A DNA stretch of 64,000 bases from Antedon bifida (Eukaryota > Echinodermata > Crinoidea > Comatulida > Antedonidae), in assembly GCA_963402885.1 (NCBI GenBank), contig OY727096.1:17031820-17095819 (forward strand). Reading direction: 5' to 3'. This document shows, piece after piece, positions 1-9,669 of the stretch (the stretch's first letter is position 1; every line of letters starts with the position of its first letter). Made by a program: the position numbers and the translations under genes. A model generated the notes under the pieces. It ran no database searches, was not told the DNA's origin, and saw nothing but the letters and a program-made list of their open reading frames with translations.

Positions 1-1679
1 AAACTTGCTCTTCGGAACTGCAGACAGAATGAAGAGCAACTTCGAGCTGATAAGATTGCGAACTCTTATATTAATAACGATTTTAACAGTTTTTGGAATA
101 ACGTAAAGCGTATGAACAACTCATCTTCTGGTTCATCTAACATTATTAATGATGTTAGAGGGGATAATAATATATGTAAAACATGGGCTGATCATTATGA
201 GAAGCTTTTCAATTGTGTTACCAATGATACTCATAGAATTTATGTTGAAAGACATCTTAATGAAATTAATGTATCTGCTTTTGATGATAAAATTTGTACT
301 GATAGTAATATATTGGATAGTATAAATAAGCTCAATAGTGGTAAATCCCCTGGGTTTGACGGGCTTAGTGCAGAGCATTTGAAGTATGCTTCAAAACATG
401 TTATTACTTTACTTAGTTTATGTTTTAATGCTATGTGTATTCACGGCCATGTCACTGATGAAATGGTACGAGTTGTACTGGTGCCTATAATTAAGAGTAA
501 ATCTGGTGACATTACGAGTATGGATAATTATAGGCCTATAGCTCTTGCTTCTGTTGTATCTAAGATATTTGAAACATTGTTAATCAATTATTGTGGAGAT
601 ACCCTTAAGTCAGGGGATCACCAGTTTGCTTTTAAAAGTCAACACTCAACGGATACTTGTATCTTTGTTTTTAAGCAGATAGTGGATTACTATAATAGGA
701 ATGGGAGCCCCGTATTTACTTGTTTTCTCGACGCGAGTAAAGCGTTCGACCGAGTCAATCACTGGTCACTGTACAGGCAATTAATTATGAGAGAAACAAA
801 CATTATTGCTATTAGACTTCTAAAATCTTGGTATGAGAATCAACGATTTTTTGTTAGATGGGGTAACTCTATGTCTTCAGGTTTTAAAGTTACCAATGGC
901 GTTAGACAGGGTGGTGTTATGTCTCCTCTGTTATATAATGTTTACATTGACAATTTAAACAGTATGCTTAGTGATTGTAATTTTGGTTGTGAGCTCAATA
1001 ATACAAAGTTCAACAACTTAAGTTATGCAGATGACATGGTGTTACTTGCGCCCTCTTTAGATGCCCTCCAAAAGATGGTTAACATATGTGAGGTTTTGCT
1101 AATGACTTTGATGTATTATATAATTCAAAAAAATCAATTTGCATGTGTTTTTGCCCTAGGAAAAGAAAACTGAATGGTAATTATGTTACTGTTCTATGTG
1201 GTAAAGAACTAAATTACGTTCAATCCACTACCTACCTTGGTTGTGTTATCAGCAATGATACTAGGGACGAACTGGATATTAAAAGGCAATATCGATCATT
1301 ATGTATTAGAGGTAACTCTCTTTGTAGGAAATTTAGTAAATGCTCAACAGATGTTAAGATTACTTTGTTTAAGTCATACTGTATTAGTATGTATTGTGCG
1401 GCCTTATGGTGCGATTTTAATGTAAAAACTATAAAGTCATTACAGGTCTGTTATAATAACGCACTTAAAAAGATTTTAAGACGCTCAAGGAGCTGTAGTG
1501 CTAGTGCTATGTTTGTTGATAACCATGTTCCCTCCTTCTATGAGTACATTCGGAAATCAATTTTTTGTTTCAAAACAAAAATTGAAAAAAGCTGTAATAC
1601 TTTAATTACATGTGTTTTTTCTCGTATTCTAAAAGATTCAAAGTTGCATAGAAAATGGACAGAACTTTTGTATATATAA
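1..1679 (+). pseudogene. LINE reverse transcriptase ORF, 5'-incomplete and frameshifted
   Basis: The frame is open from base 1, so the ORF enters from outside the window. It encodes the linker and reverse transcriptase of a non-LTR retrotransposon. Visible RT blocks are DNYRPIALASVVSKIFE (fingers), FLDASKAFDRVNH (first catalytic Asp), GVRQGGVMSPLLYN, and the catalytic YADD at 1024-1035. The frame closes at 1171. The same protein continues in another frame from about 1143 to 1679, where thumb and C-terminal motifs (TTYLGCVI, RSCSASAMF) appear, so one base has been lost in a T-run near 1093-1097. The copy is therefore probably inactive but fairly young. RT blocks and C-terminal region resemble the Jockey/CR1 superfamily, but clade placement is an inference. 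No endonuclease domain is inside the window. Confidence 0.88.
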
Positions 1680-1956
1680 TCTCATGTATACTTTTACGTG
1701 TGTTAACTAGTATCAGTATAGCCATAATAATGTGTTGTTTTGTAAACTATATAGTAATCAATAATATAATAATGTCTACAGTCTACATCCAATAAACCTC
1801 AAAACATAATCCACATATTTTAAGAGGCACTATATGTCAACAAATAATTATTAGTCCTCTCTCCATGACGGTTGTCACATAATGCTTTGTATTATTTTTT
1901 ATTGTATTTATATGTTTCATATGGACAGTTTGTCTGAAATAAAGTTGAATTGAATA
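1680..1956 (+). mobile_element. LINE 3' UTR and tail
   Basis: Non-coding sequence follows the LINE stop codon and ends with AATAAAGTTGAATTGAAT, a short TTGAA-type tail like those of Jockey/CR1-like LINEs. The 67-bp satellite begins immediately after it, so the LINE either inserted at the satellite edge or marks its boundary. Confidence 0.6.
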
Positions 1957-3120
1957 ATAGGATTTAGTTTAGCATTGTGCGCTACCTTACCCATTTTGTA
2001 TGTACTTGAGCACAGTGATAATAATAGGATTGAGTTTAGCACTGTGCGCTACCTTACCCATTTTGTATGTACTTGAGCACAGTGATAATAAATAGGATTT
2101 AGTTTAGCACTGTGCGCTACTATACCCATTTTGTATGTACTTGAGCACAGTGATAATAAATAGGATTTAGTTTAGCACTGTGCGCTACCTTACCCATTTT
2201 GTATGTACTTGAGCACAGTGATAATAATAGGATTGAGTTTAGCACTGTGCGCTACCTTACCCATTTTGTATGTACTTGAGCACAGTGATAATAAATAGGA
2301 TTTAGTTTAGCACTGTGCGCTACTATACCCATTTTGTATGTACTTGAGCACAGTGATAATAAATGGGATTGAGTTTAGCACTGTGCGCTACTATACCCAT
2401 TTTGTTTTTTCTTGAGTACAGTGATAATAAATAGGATTGAGTTTAGCACTGTGCGCTACCTTACCCATTTTGTATGTACTTGCGCACAGTGATAATAAAT
2501 AGGATTGAGTTTAGCACTGTGCGCTACTATACCCATTTTGTATGTACTTGAGCACAGTGATAATAAATAGGATTGAGTTTAGCACTGTGCGCTAACTATA
2601 CCCATTTTGTATGTACTTGAGCACAGTGATAATAAATAGGATTGAGTTTAGCACTGTGCGCTACTATACCCATTTTGTATGTACTTGAGCACAGTGATAA
2701 TAAATAGGATTGAGTTTAGCACTGTGCGCTACCTTACCCATTTTGTATGTACTTGAGCACATTGATAATAAATAGGATTGAGTTTAGCACTGTGCGCTAC
2801 TATACCCATTTTGTATGTACTTGAGCACAGTGATAATAAATAGGATTTAGTTTAGCACTGTGCGCTACTATACCCATTTTGTATGTACTTGCGCACAGTG
2901 ATAATAAATAGGATTTAGTTTAGCACTGTGCGCTACTATACCCATTTTGTATGTACTTGTGCACAGTAATAATAAACAGGTTTAGTTTAGCATTGTGCGC
3001 TACTATATACCCATTTTAGTTTTACTTGAGCACAGACGTGATAATAAAAAGTATTTAGTTTAGCACTCTGCGCTACTATACCCATTTTGGTTGTACTTGA
3101 GCACAGTGACAAACAATACA
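1957..3120. repeat. 67-68 bp tandem satellite, about 17 copies
   Basis: About 17 head-to-tail units share the core TTTAGCACTGTGCGCTAC and end in TTGAGCACAGTGATAATAA. Spacing between GCTAC motifs is 67 or 68 bp (1981, 2048, 2116, 2184 and so on); the difference comes from AATAATAGG versus AATAAATAGG. Each unit contains CACTGTGC and, ~35 bp later, its reverse complement GCACAGTG, so every unit can form a hairpin. The last three copies are the most diverged, as is usual at an array edge. No spacer variability and no cas-like genes are present, so it is not a CRISPR. Confidence 0.93.
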
Positions 3121-3149
3121 TAGGATTAAGATCTGTTCAGAGCACAGAT

Positions 3150-3405
3150 CTTTAAGTATTTGACAGCCCGGGTGACAGCTCTATAAAAATAAAAATTTTC
3201 TTAAAAATGTGACAACACTTTGTGTGGATTGGGACCTTGGTCCGGATTATTGCCTCCAAAATTTGAAGACATATCTGTCTGTGTATATTCATTTTGGTAA
3301 ATAATAACTTTTTGAGTAATCCTGCTAACAAACAAACATACAAACACACGCGATCGACTACATACCTCCTTGGCGGAGGTAAAATATAAATTTTGAACAA
3401 CATGG
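3150..3405. repeat. Dispersed repeat fragment ending in CCTCCTTGGCGGAGG
   Basis: The stretch ends with a run of CAAACATACAAACA-type sequence, then CGCGATCGACTACAT and the palindromic CCTCCTTGGCGGAGG. A terminus of this kind is common in dispersed repeats of marine animals (recollection, not a search). The minus-strand ORF across it looks like repeat sequence, not a gene. Family assignment is uncertain. Confidence 0.4.
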
Positions 3406-3639
3406 GAATATAATTTTAGGCCTTATTTTGTGTCAGTTTTACATACTTTTTTAGGCATGCAACCGTTGGTGGCGCTATTTAAAGCCACATTTTTGGGATT
3501 TGGAGACATAAAAGAGACACGATGCTATAGCCTAGGACTGGCCGATTATTGTTTAATTGAGGTAATTAATATAAGGCAAGACGGTCTAAATAATCTACAT
3601 AAATCCTCTAAATAATATCTTATGCTAAACAAAAAGCGA

Positions 3640-3960
3640 TATTAGATACTAGGCCTAGGGCCTAGCCTCTAAAAGTAGCCTAGGCCTAGGCCTGGCCCTA
3701 GCTAGCCTAGGCTAGTAGGGTCATCAGGCCAGGCTGGGCTAGTACACTAGTAGGCCTAGCCTAGGCCTAGTAGGTAGGCCCTACTAGACTAGCCTAGCTA
3801 GGCCTAGCAGGAAAGGCAGGAGGGCCGGGCAGGATACCTACACAGACCCTTCCTAGGCTAGACCTAGACTTTAGTTTAGTTAGAGGGCGGCTAGTAGAAG
3901 TGGCCTGGCTGGCCAATGCAGTAAAGTAATAATAATGTAGGCCTAGGAAATATTAATTAG
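3640..3960. repeat. AGGCCTAG-rich low-complexity patch
   Basis: AGGCCTAG, CCTAGGCC and GCTAGCCTAGG motifs recur densely across about 300 bp, in both orientations because the motif is nearly palindromic. Shorter patches occur at 18840-18960 and around 49600. No coding potential is seen. Confidence 0.7.
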
Positions 3961-3987
3961 TAAATTCACTTTCAAAGCCCATTCGGG

Positions 3988-4686
3988 TCCTCCTAAATAC
4001 CAAGACCTGTCAATTTAAAGTGTTAATTTAACGAAATATGATATATATAGACTTCTAATAGCATTTCCAACAATAAAACCTCAATTTTAGTGCGATATAG
4101 ACACCAATAATGTTAAATAATCGACAAGCTTCACGTTCGCGAAACGAACTGAGTTGATGTATACATTGCATCACAAATGTCCGTATTGCGTCAACTAGTA
4201 TGACCTACCAAGACCTGTCAATTTAAAGTGTCAAGTGTCAAGTGAGCCATACTAGTTGACGCAATACGGACATGTAACGCATCATTGATGCATAAACTCA
4301 GTTCGTTTCGTGTCGATTATTTAACATTTTCGTAACATTTTTGGTGTCTATATCGCGCTAAAATTGAGGTTTTATTGTTGGAAATGCTATTAGAAGTCTA
4401 TATATATCATATTTCGTAAATTAACACTTTAAATTGACAGGTCTTGGTAGGTCATCTAGTTGACGCAATACGGACATTTGTGACGCAATGTATGCATCAA
4501 CTCAGTTCATTTCGCAAACGCGAAGCTTGTCGATTATTTAACATTTTTAATGTCTATATCGCGCTAAAATTGAGGTTTTATTGTTGGAAATGCTATTAGA
4601 AGTCTATATATATCATATTTCATTAAATTAACACTTTAAATTGACAGGTCTTGGTAGTTCTTGGTAGGTCTTGGTATTTAGGAGGC
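3988..4686. mobile_element. Fold-back (palindromic) element with three ~200-bp arms
   Basis: The left end (CCTCCTAAATACCAAGACC) and right end (GGTCTTGGTATTTAGGAGG) are inverted copies. Arm A (3998-4206) is the reverse complement of arms B (4251-4455) and C (4456-4660); B and C are direct repeats. Shared landmarks are TTGACGCAATACGGACAT, TTGAGGTTTTATTGTTGGAA and ATTGACAGGTCTTGG. No ORF is inside. It is a non-autonomous DNA element of fold-back type lying just upstream of ECSIT. Confidence 0.75.
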
Positions 4687-4917
4687 ACCCCATTCATATA
4701 CGTACGTAGGCCCTAAACTAGTTTTAGTAAATTATAGATAAATAGTAAGCTTAGCTAGCACTAGGCCTAGTTATATTTTCACCCTTTTAAAAAACTAATA
4801 ATACTGTAATAACTAATACTAGTAATAGTAGGCCTAGTCTAAAAAGGAGTAATTAAAAAAATATTTCTTTACATTTCAGATTTAAAACTTTGATATAGAA
4901 TAGAACACTCGTCTAGC

Positions 4918-7900
4918 ATGGCAGCAGCTGTACAAAGAGTTTTATTACGACCCCAGACAAATAGACTGTTCTCACAGTTTCTATGTGCAAGAAACAAATG
5001 TATTGTAATGCCGGTAAGTTATGATGGGGTGTATGAGGAGGCCTAGACCAACGGAAAAAAACGTTTCAGTTATCTATATATAAATTTACGTAAGGGTAAA
5101 TAGTATGTTACTTCTAAAGGTACAGTAATTATAGAGGGCGCTTCTGTTTGCTAAAGGTATGGTAAAATTGCATTCCTAAAAGTAAAAATCGTACCTAAAT
5201 AAATATAAAACTCATTCCTAAATATTAAAACTCATTCCTAAATATTAAAAACCTAACCCTCTAACTAATCTCTCTTAAATTAAAAACTAAAAAAAATGTC
5301 AAGTAGAGAATCGAACCTCTAACCCCTTAAAGCCACAGCCTCATCACAAGTCCACTAAGCCACACAGCTGTCTTGCTGAAAACTATTGCCATAATCTATT
5401 TGATTGACAGTACCTTTAGTTTTTAGTGTATGGATACGGTACTGTATCTTTAGCCATAACGTAGATAATTAGTTATTGACAATTAAAATGAAAAAAACGA
5501 TTTGCCCCAAATAAGGTGTTTTCCTATCGTGGTGTACACTGTCTAATGGATGTCCATCTTGAATGCTTGATGCTTGGCATTTACCTCTTTCTACGATAAT
5601 TGTTTATAATAGCTGAAAACCTGTTGAACAGCTTGAGTACAGCATCATAATGTTGAAGACAGACCGATTTTCTTAAAAAAAATACTATTTTGATAGATTT
5701 AATACTGTATATGTTTATACAAATGTTTTGATTTGCGATGAATGGAACATTCCAATCTCTCAGTCTCCCAGTATAATTATTTGGTTTAACACAAGTAGGT
5801 AAATTTATGAGCCCTTGAGAGATAAACTTTAGGTTTAGATATAGTATTGCAATACTTTGACAATACTATAAATACGTATTAACCATTTTTGGTCGCCATT
5901 TGAATCGCACAAACACGGTATGTAAAAAAATAATTTTTTTAGGCAATATAAACAATATATATAAATTTGTTTCATTCCAGGTTGTATCAGTAACGCTCCC
6001 TATGAAGTGTATATGTACCAGCTCAATCAATTTTAAGAACCGGAAGTATGAATACCATGAAGAAAACATTGTAAAAGCTGTATCGCTTTCTAAAAAGATT
6101 TTCTCAGATGTATCCTTAGAAAAAGAAGCCTTAGATAAAGAGGCGTTTGAAGAAGCAGTAACGTTATTCAAAGAAAGAGACATTCGAATGCGAGGTCACA
6201 TCCAGTTTATAGATACTGCCCTCAAGATCATGAAAACGTATAAAGTCGAGAAGGATATTGCAGCTTACAACATACTGTTTGATGTCTTTCCTAAAGGGAA
6301 ATTTATAGCGACCAATCCGGTCCAGGCAATTTATGCACATTTTCCTGAACAGAATTTATGTGCAATTCGGATACTGCAACAAATGGAAGATAATGGTATT
6401 TAATTAAATTTTTTAATTCTTAATGTTAAAGATGTATTGTCCCCCAAAAACTTGAAAAATGAAGATTAATTTCAATTTAATTTATTTCCACAATATTATA
6501 ACATACATACAGTATAATAAATGCAATGAAGTAATCATGTGGGGGGAGAGTCATATAAGTCAGAAAACTTTAAGTTTGACCCACCCCAAGATATAACATT
6601 ACTATATACGAAAAAGAAAAAAAAATATACATCAACTAATAATAAATAAAAGAAAACAAAGCTACAATTTATATTTAAACCATATTATCCGATCTTAACT
6701 GGTCTTATAAAATATATATATTTAACATTCATCATATCTTGAAAGTAAATAGTTCTTGTATACTAATTTAGAAGTTGTAGATGCATTTTTAATATCCACA
6801 TGGATTGAATTCCATAATGTAATAAAATCAGACTTTGAATAGATTATTTTGTAGAAAGTTAATCACTTTCGTAAAAAAAAATCGGAAACAATTAATATTT
6901 TTACTTATAAAATGAACAAAATAAATGGTTAAATTCAATCAAAGACTCATTATCTGGCAGCCAATTTGACTATTTATTAGGTAAATACATTTTTTTTTTT
7001 GATCCAATTTTTGGTCAAAGTGGATAACTATTATGTGACATTAAAATAGCATATTTAACAAAAAATTATTTTTTCAGAGGGACAATACATCTTTAATGTT
7101 AAGTAATTGTGGAAAGGAAGGAAATATGTTGCAACGAAAATGGAAGAAATCCATGCTAATGTCCAAACTGAAGTATGGGGATACACTCTTGTCGCTACCA
7201 GGATTTGAACTAATTTACTGTGTCTTGCCCTTCTCAGAACTTGGGCGCTTCCTATCATAGTAAAAGTTATAGAATCTGGCATACATTAACCAAAAACAAC
7301 AGCTTAAACTAAAATAAATGCATCTTTAGAAGATTCTTGCATTTAATATCTTGATATAAATTAATTCAAATTGTCTATTAACATCATTTTTTATATAATT
7401 CTTTACATCGTTTTCTTGACTACAGGTGTGATGCCAAACCAAATGACAAAAGAAATATTAATCGCTACATTTGGAAGGACAGGGGGCGCTATTAGGAAAT
7501 ACCGAAGACTTATGTACTGGTTCCCACGATTCAAAAACATCAACCCATTCCCACTTCCTAGGGATATTCCTACTGATCCGGTAGAAGTAGCTCGATTGGG
7601 TCTTAAGAGAATATCAGATTATGAAGCAGAGTTCAAAGTTCAATATGTAAGTACAATATTTTGTCACTGTTTGGGAGCTTTCGATTTTTTTTTAACCAAT
7701 GACTTATGACCCAGTGTCTCTAAGATGTATTGTCCCCTGAAAAATAATTTGGTACATTTTTTTTGTTGAATAGGCCATTTTAATGTCACATAATAGTTAT
7801 TCACTTTCAAGGTCTTTTTTTATTAACCTTCATTGTTTATTATTTTTGGGGGACAATACATCTTTAAATATATAATTTGTGTGATATTGTTTATTTTTAA

Positions 7901-8678
7901 AGTTGGATAGAAAAGACGATAGTGACTTTGTATTAGCTGAGGATTCACCAGAATTCATCGCAACAGTTCAAAGTGGTGAACAGCAAGACATGCTGCATGA
8001 CTACCCCAGATATCGACCTGTCTACGTTGAAGGTCCCTTCAATCTGTGGTTACGTGATAAGAAGACGTCATACTTCATTTTACGAGGTCACCCTCTAAGT
8101 CTTGATGATGTACGAATCCCACAAGAAGTCAAGAATCCATACCCACTTGATGTAGAAAAACCTAAAGGTATGTATACATGCCAACATCTGAAATTAAAAA
8201 AGTGGGAGGTGGTGTTTATTTAGGTTAAACAGCGGCCTCTATTTTCGAGATGTAAAGAGTGCAGTGTGTGACATCATAAGTGGTATCGTATGACAGCCAT
8301 GTGAGGGGAATCCCTTTCTGTTCATAAAAAAATGTAAAATAATGACCGCAGGTGGTCATACAATGGCTTTAGGTGGTACGGTGTCCATAATGAGTTATAA
8401 AGAAGAACTTTTTTTAAAAATATTTTTTATGATTTAAATGATATTCTTTATCAGATGCTCCACCTGAATCGCCACAAGAAGGCCCGCTCTTTGCAATGTG
8501 CTCTACCAATAGTGAAGATGATGCTCAGGACACCATGCTAAACTGGGTTAAGAACCTTCAAGAAGACAATCCAAATCTTGGCAAGATCCCCATCTACTTC
8601 AACATCTTCAAGTCATCATCTCCAGCAGAATCTCTTGTGACACTTTCACCAGGAACGACTAAACTACCAGAAAGTTGA
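4918..8678 (+). CDS. ECSIT: ECSIT, signalling intermediate in Toll pathway / complex I assembly factor
   Basis: Five coding exons: 4918-5013, 5981-6395, 7426-7646, 7903-8167 and 8455-8678. All have GT-AG junctions and the phases agree (0, 1, 0, 1), giving 406 residues against about 430 in human. Residues 1-27 are Arg-rich and lack acidic residues, as in a mitochondrial presequence. Exon 2 holds the conserved N-terminal helical domain (KAVSLSKKIFSDVS, HIQFIDTALKIMKTY, YNILFDVFPKGKF). Exon 3 has MPNQMTKEILIATFGR and FKNINPFPLPRDIPTDP; exons 4-5 carry the C-terminal domain (YVEGPFNLWLRDKKTSYFILRGHPL). In other animals the protein links TRAF6 to MEKK1 and helps assemble respiratory complex I in mitochondria. 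Introns 2 and 3 each contain a TTAA-flanked MITE. An acceptor-like TTACATTTCAG at 4869-4879 may end a 5'-UTR intron. Confidence 0.93.
5100..5460 (-). mobile_element. tRNA-derived SINE or tRNA relic, in ECSIT intron 1
   Basis: On the minus strand an A-box (TGGCTTAGTGG, 5352-5362) and a B-box (GGTTCGATTCT, 5307-5317) lie about 35 bp apart, as in an RNA polymerase III promoter from a tRNA. The cloverleaf is not intact, so it is probably a SINE head and not a working tRNA gene. A short duplication (CATTCCTAAATATTAAAA) lies nearby at 5215-5255. Confidence 0.5.
6426..7096. mobile_element. TTAA-flanked MITE, copy 1 (671 bp), ECSIT intron 2
   Basis: Inverted ends AGATGTATTGTCCCC / GGGGACAATACATCT are bounded on both sides by TTAA (6426-6429 and 7093-7096). 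The interior is AT-rich without an ORF. A TTAA target duplication is the hallmark of piggyBac-type elements, so this looks like a non-autonomous relative. Four more copies lie in the window. Confidence 0.82.
7719..7867. mobile_element. TTAA MITE, copy 2 (internally deleted), ECSIT intron 3
   Basis: It has the same inverted ends as copy 1 but is only about 145 bp long. The right flank is TTAA (7864-7867); the left flank is mutated to CTAA. The central part retains the CATAATAGTTATTCACTTTC block shared by the family. Confidence 0.75.
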
Positions 8679-9060
8679 TGTTGGCAATTAGTGGTGATAT
8701 AATTATTATAAATCTAGTATCCATCTTCATTTACTTTACATCTTCAAGTCATCATCTCCAGCAGAATCTCTTGTGACACTTTCACCAGCAGAATCTCTTG
8801 TGACACTTTCACCAGGAACGACTAAACTACCAGAAAGTTGATGTTGGCAATTAGTGGTGATATAATTATTATAAATCTAGTATCCATCTTCATTTACTTT
8901 ACATCTTCAAGTCATCATCTCCAGCAGAATCTCTTGTGGCACTTTCATCAGGAACGACTAAACTACCAGAAAGTTGGTGTTGGCAAAATTAGTGATGATA
9001 TAATTATTATTAATCTGACATCCATCTTCATTTACTTTAACTTCTTCAAGACATCTTCTC
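8600..9060 (+). repeat. Tandem re-duplication of the ECSIT terminal exon
   Basis: The segment from CATCTTCAAGTCATCATC through the stop codon and 3' UTR recurs at about 8603, 8739, 8902 and 9041. Spacings are 136, 163 and 139 bp. The 163-bp spacing includes an extra 27-bp duplication of CAGCAGAATCTCTTGTGACA and what follows it. Copies 2 and 3 retain the coding end (TTKLPES-type) and the stop. They lie after the first in-frame stop at 8676, so they are UTR unless alternatively spliced. Copy 4 is decayed. Confidence 0.88.
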
Positions 9061-9169
9061 CATCAAAATAAGGTCCTTGTTGAGTGATGTGCCACCATGA
9101 ACACAAATCTTGACAAATGGCAGTATCTCTTCCAGCACTCTCCAGGAACGACAATAATAGAATTTTAGA

Positions 9170-9175
9170 AATAAA
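9170..9175 (+). promoter_or_regulatory. ECSIT: Likely ECSIT polyadenylation signal
   Basis: AATAAA occurs downstream of the duplicated terminal-exon copies and is the clearest such signal after the ECSIT stop. If used, the mRNA would carry all the duplicated copies in a ~0.5-kb 3' UTR. Confidence 0.45.
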
Positions 9176-9189
9176 TAATTAAATATTAC

Positions 9190-9669
9190 AGTTGTGGTTT
9201 TATTTATTATTAATGGTAAAATAAACTTGCACCAGGTCTGTAGTTATTGTCTTTTAGCCCTTTTGTTAGCCCACCAAGACGGCGTGCTTTTCGATTTTTT
9301 GTCTGAAAAATATATGTATGAAACGCCTTATGTACCAAAATATTTATCTTTTCTAATTACTATCTGGAACCAAGGCTAATGGTACTATAGCAGTACGTAA
9401 AAAGAAACAATAGCTAAAAACATGTGGCAAGTCTTGTCTAAGTGCTCTATTCGACTCGCGTAGCAGCAAACATTTGTTTTGCACGATAATTAAAGTAGAT
9501 CATTGCATATGTCACTGTTCAGACAATAGGTGGTCTTTGGATTAATTATTAATGCTTTCGTTAGATTTTTTAAACAGTAATGATTAATCTAATCAAGGAA
9601 ATCTAACAGAATGCTGAGCTCCGCAGATCAAAGGGTTTATCTGTGGCTGCTACATGATCAGTTTCACGT
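9190..9669. other. Intergenic, nothing recognised
   Basis: No conserved coding exon, RNA gene or family repeat could be supported here. The plus-strand ORF at 9194-9379 has no recognisable features. Confidence 0.5.

Noticed and set aside
1957..3120. Possible CRISPR array
   Set aside because: Units of 67-68 bp are conserved along their whole length with no unique spacers, and the window is animal DNA.
5307..5362. Functional tRNA gene on the minus strand
   Set aside because: A- and B-boxes are present but I could not fold an intact cloverleaf, so a SINE or relic is more likely.
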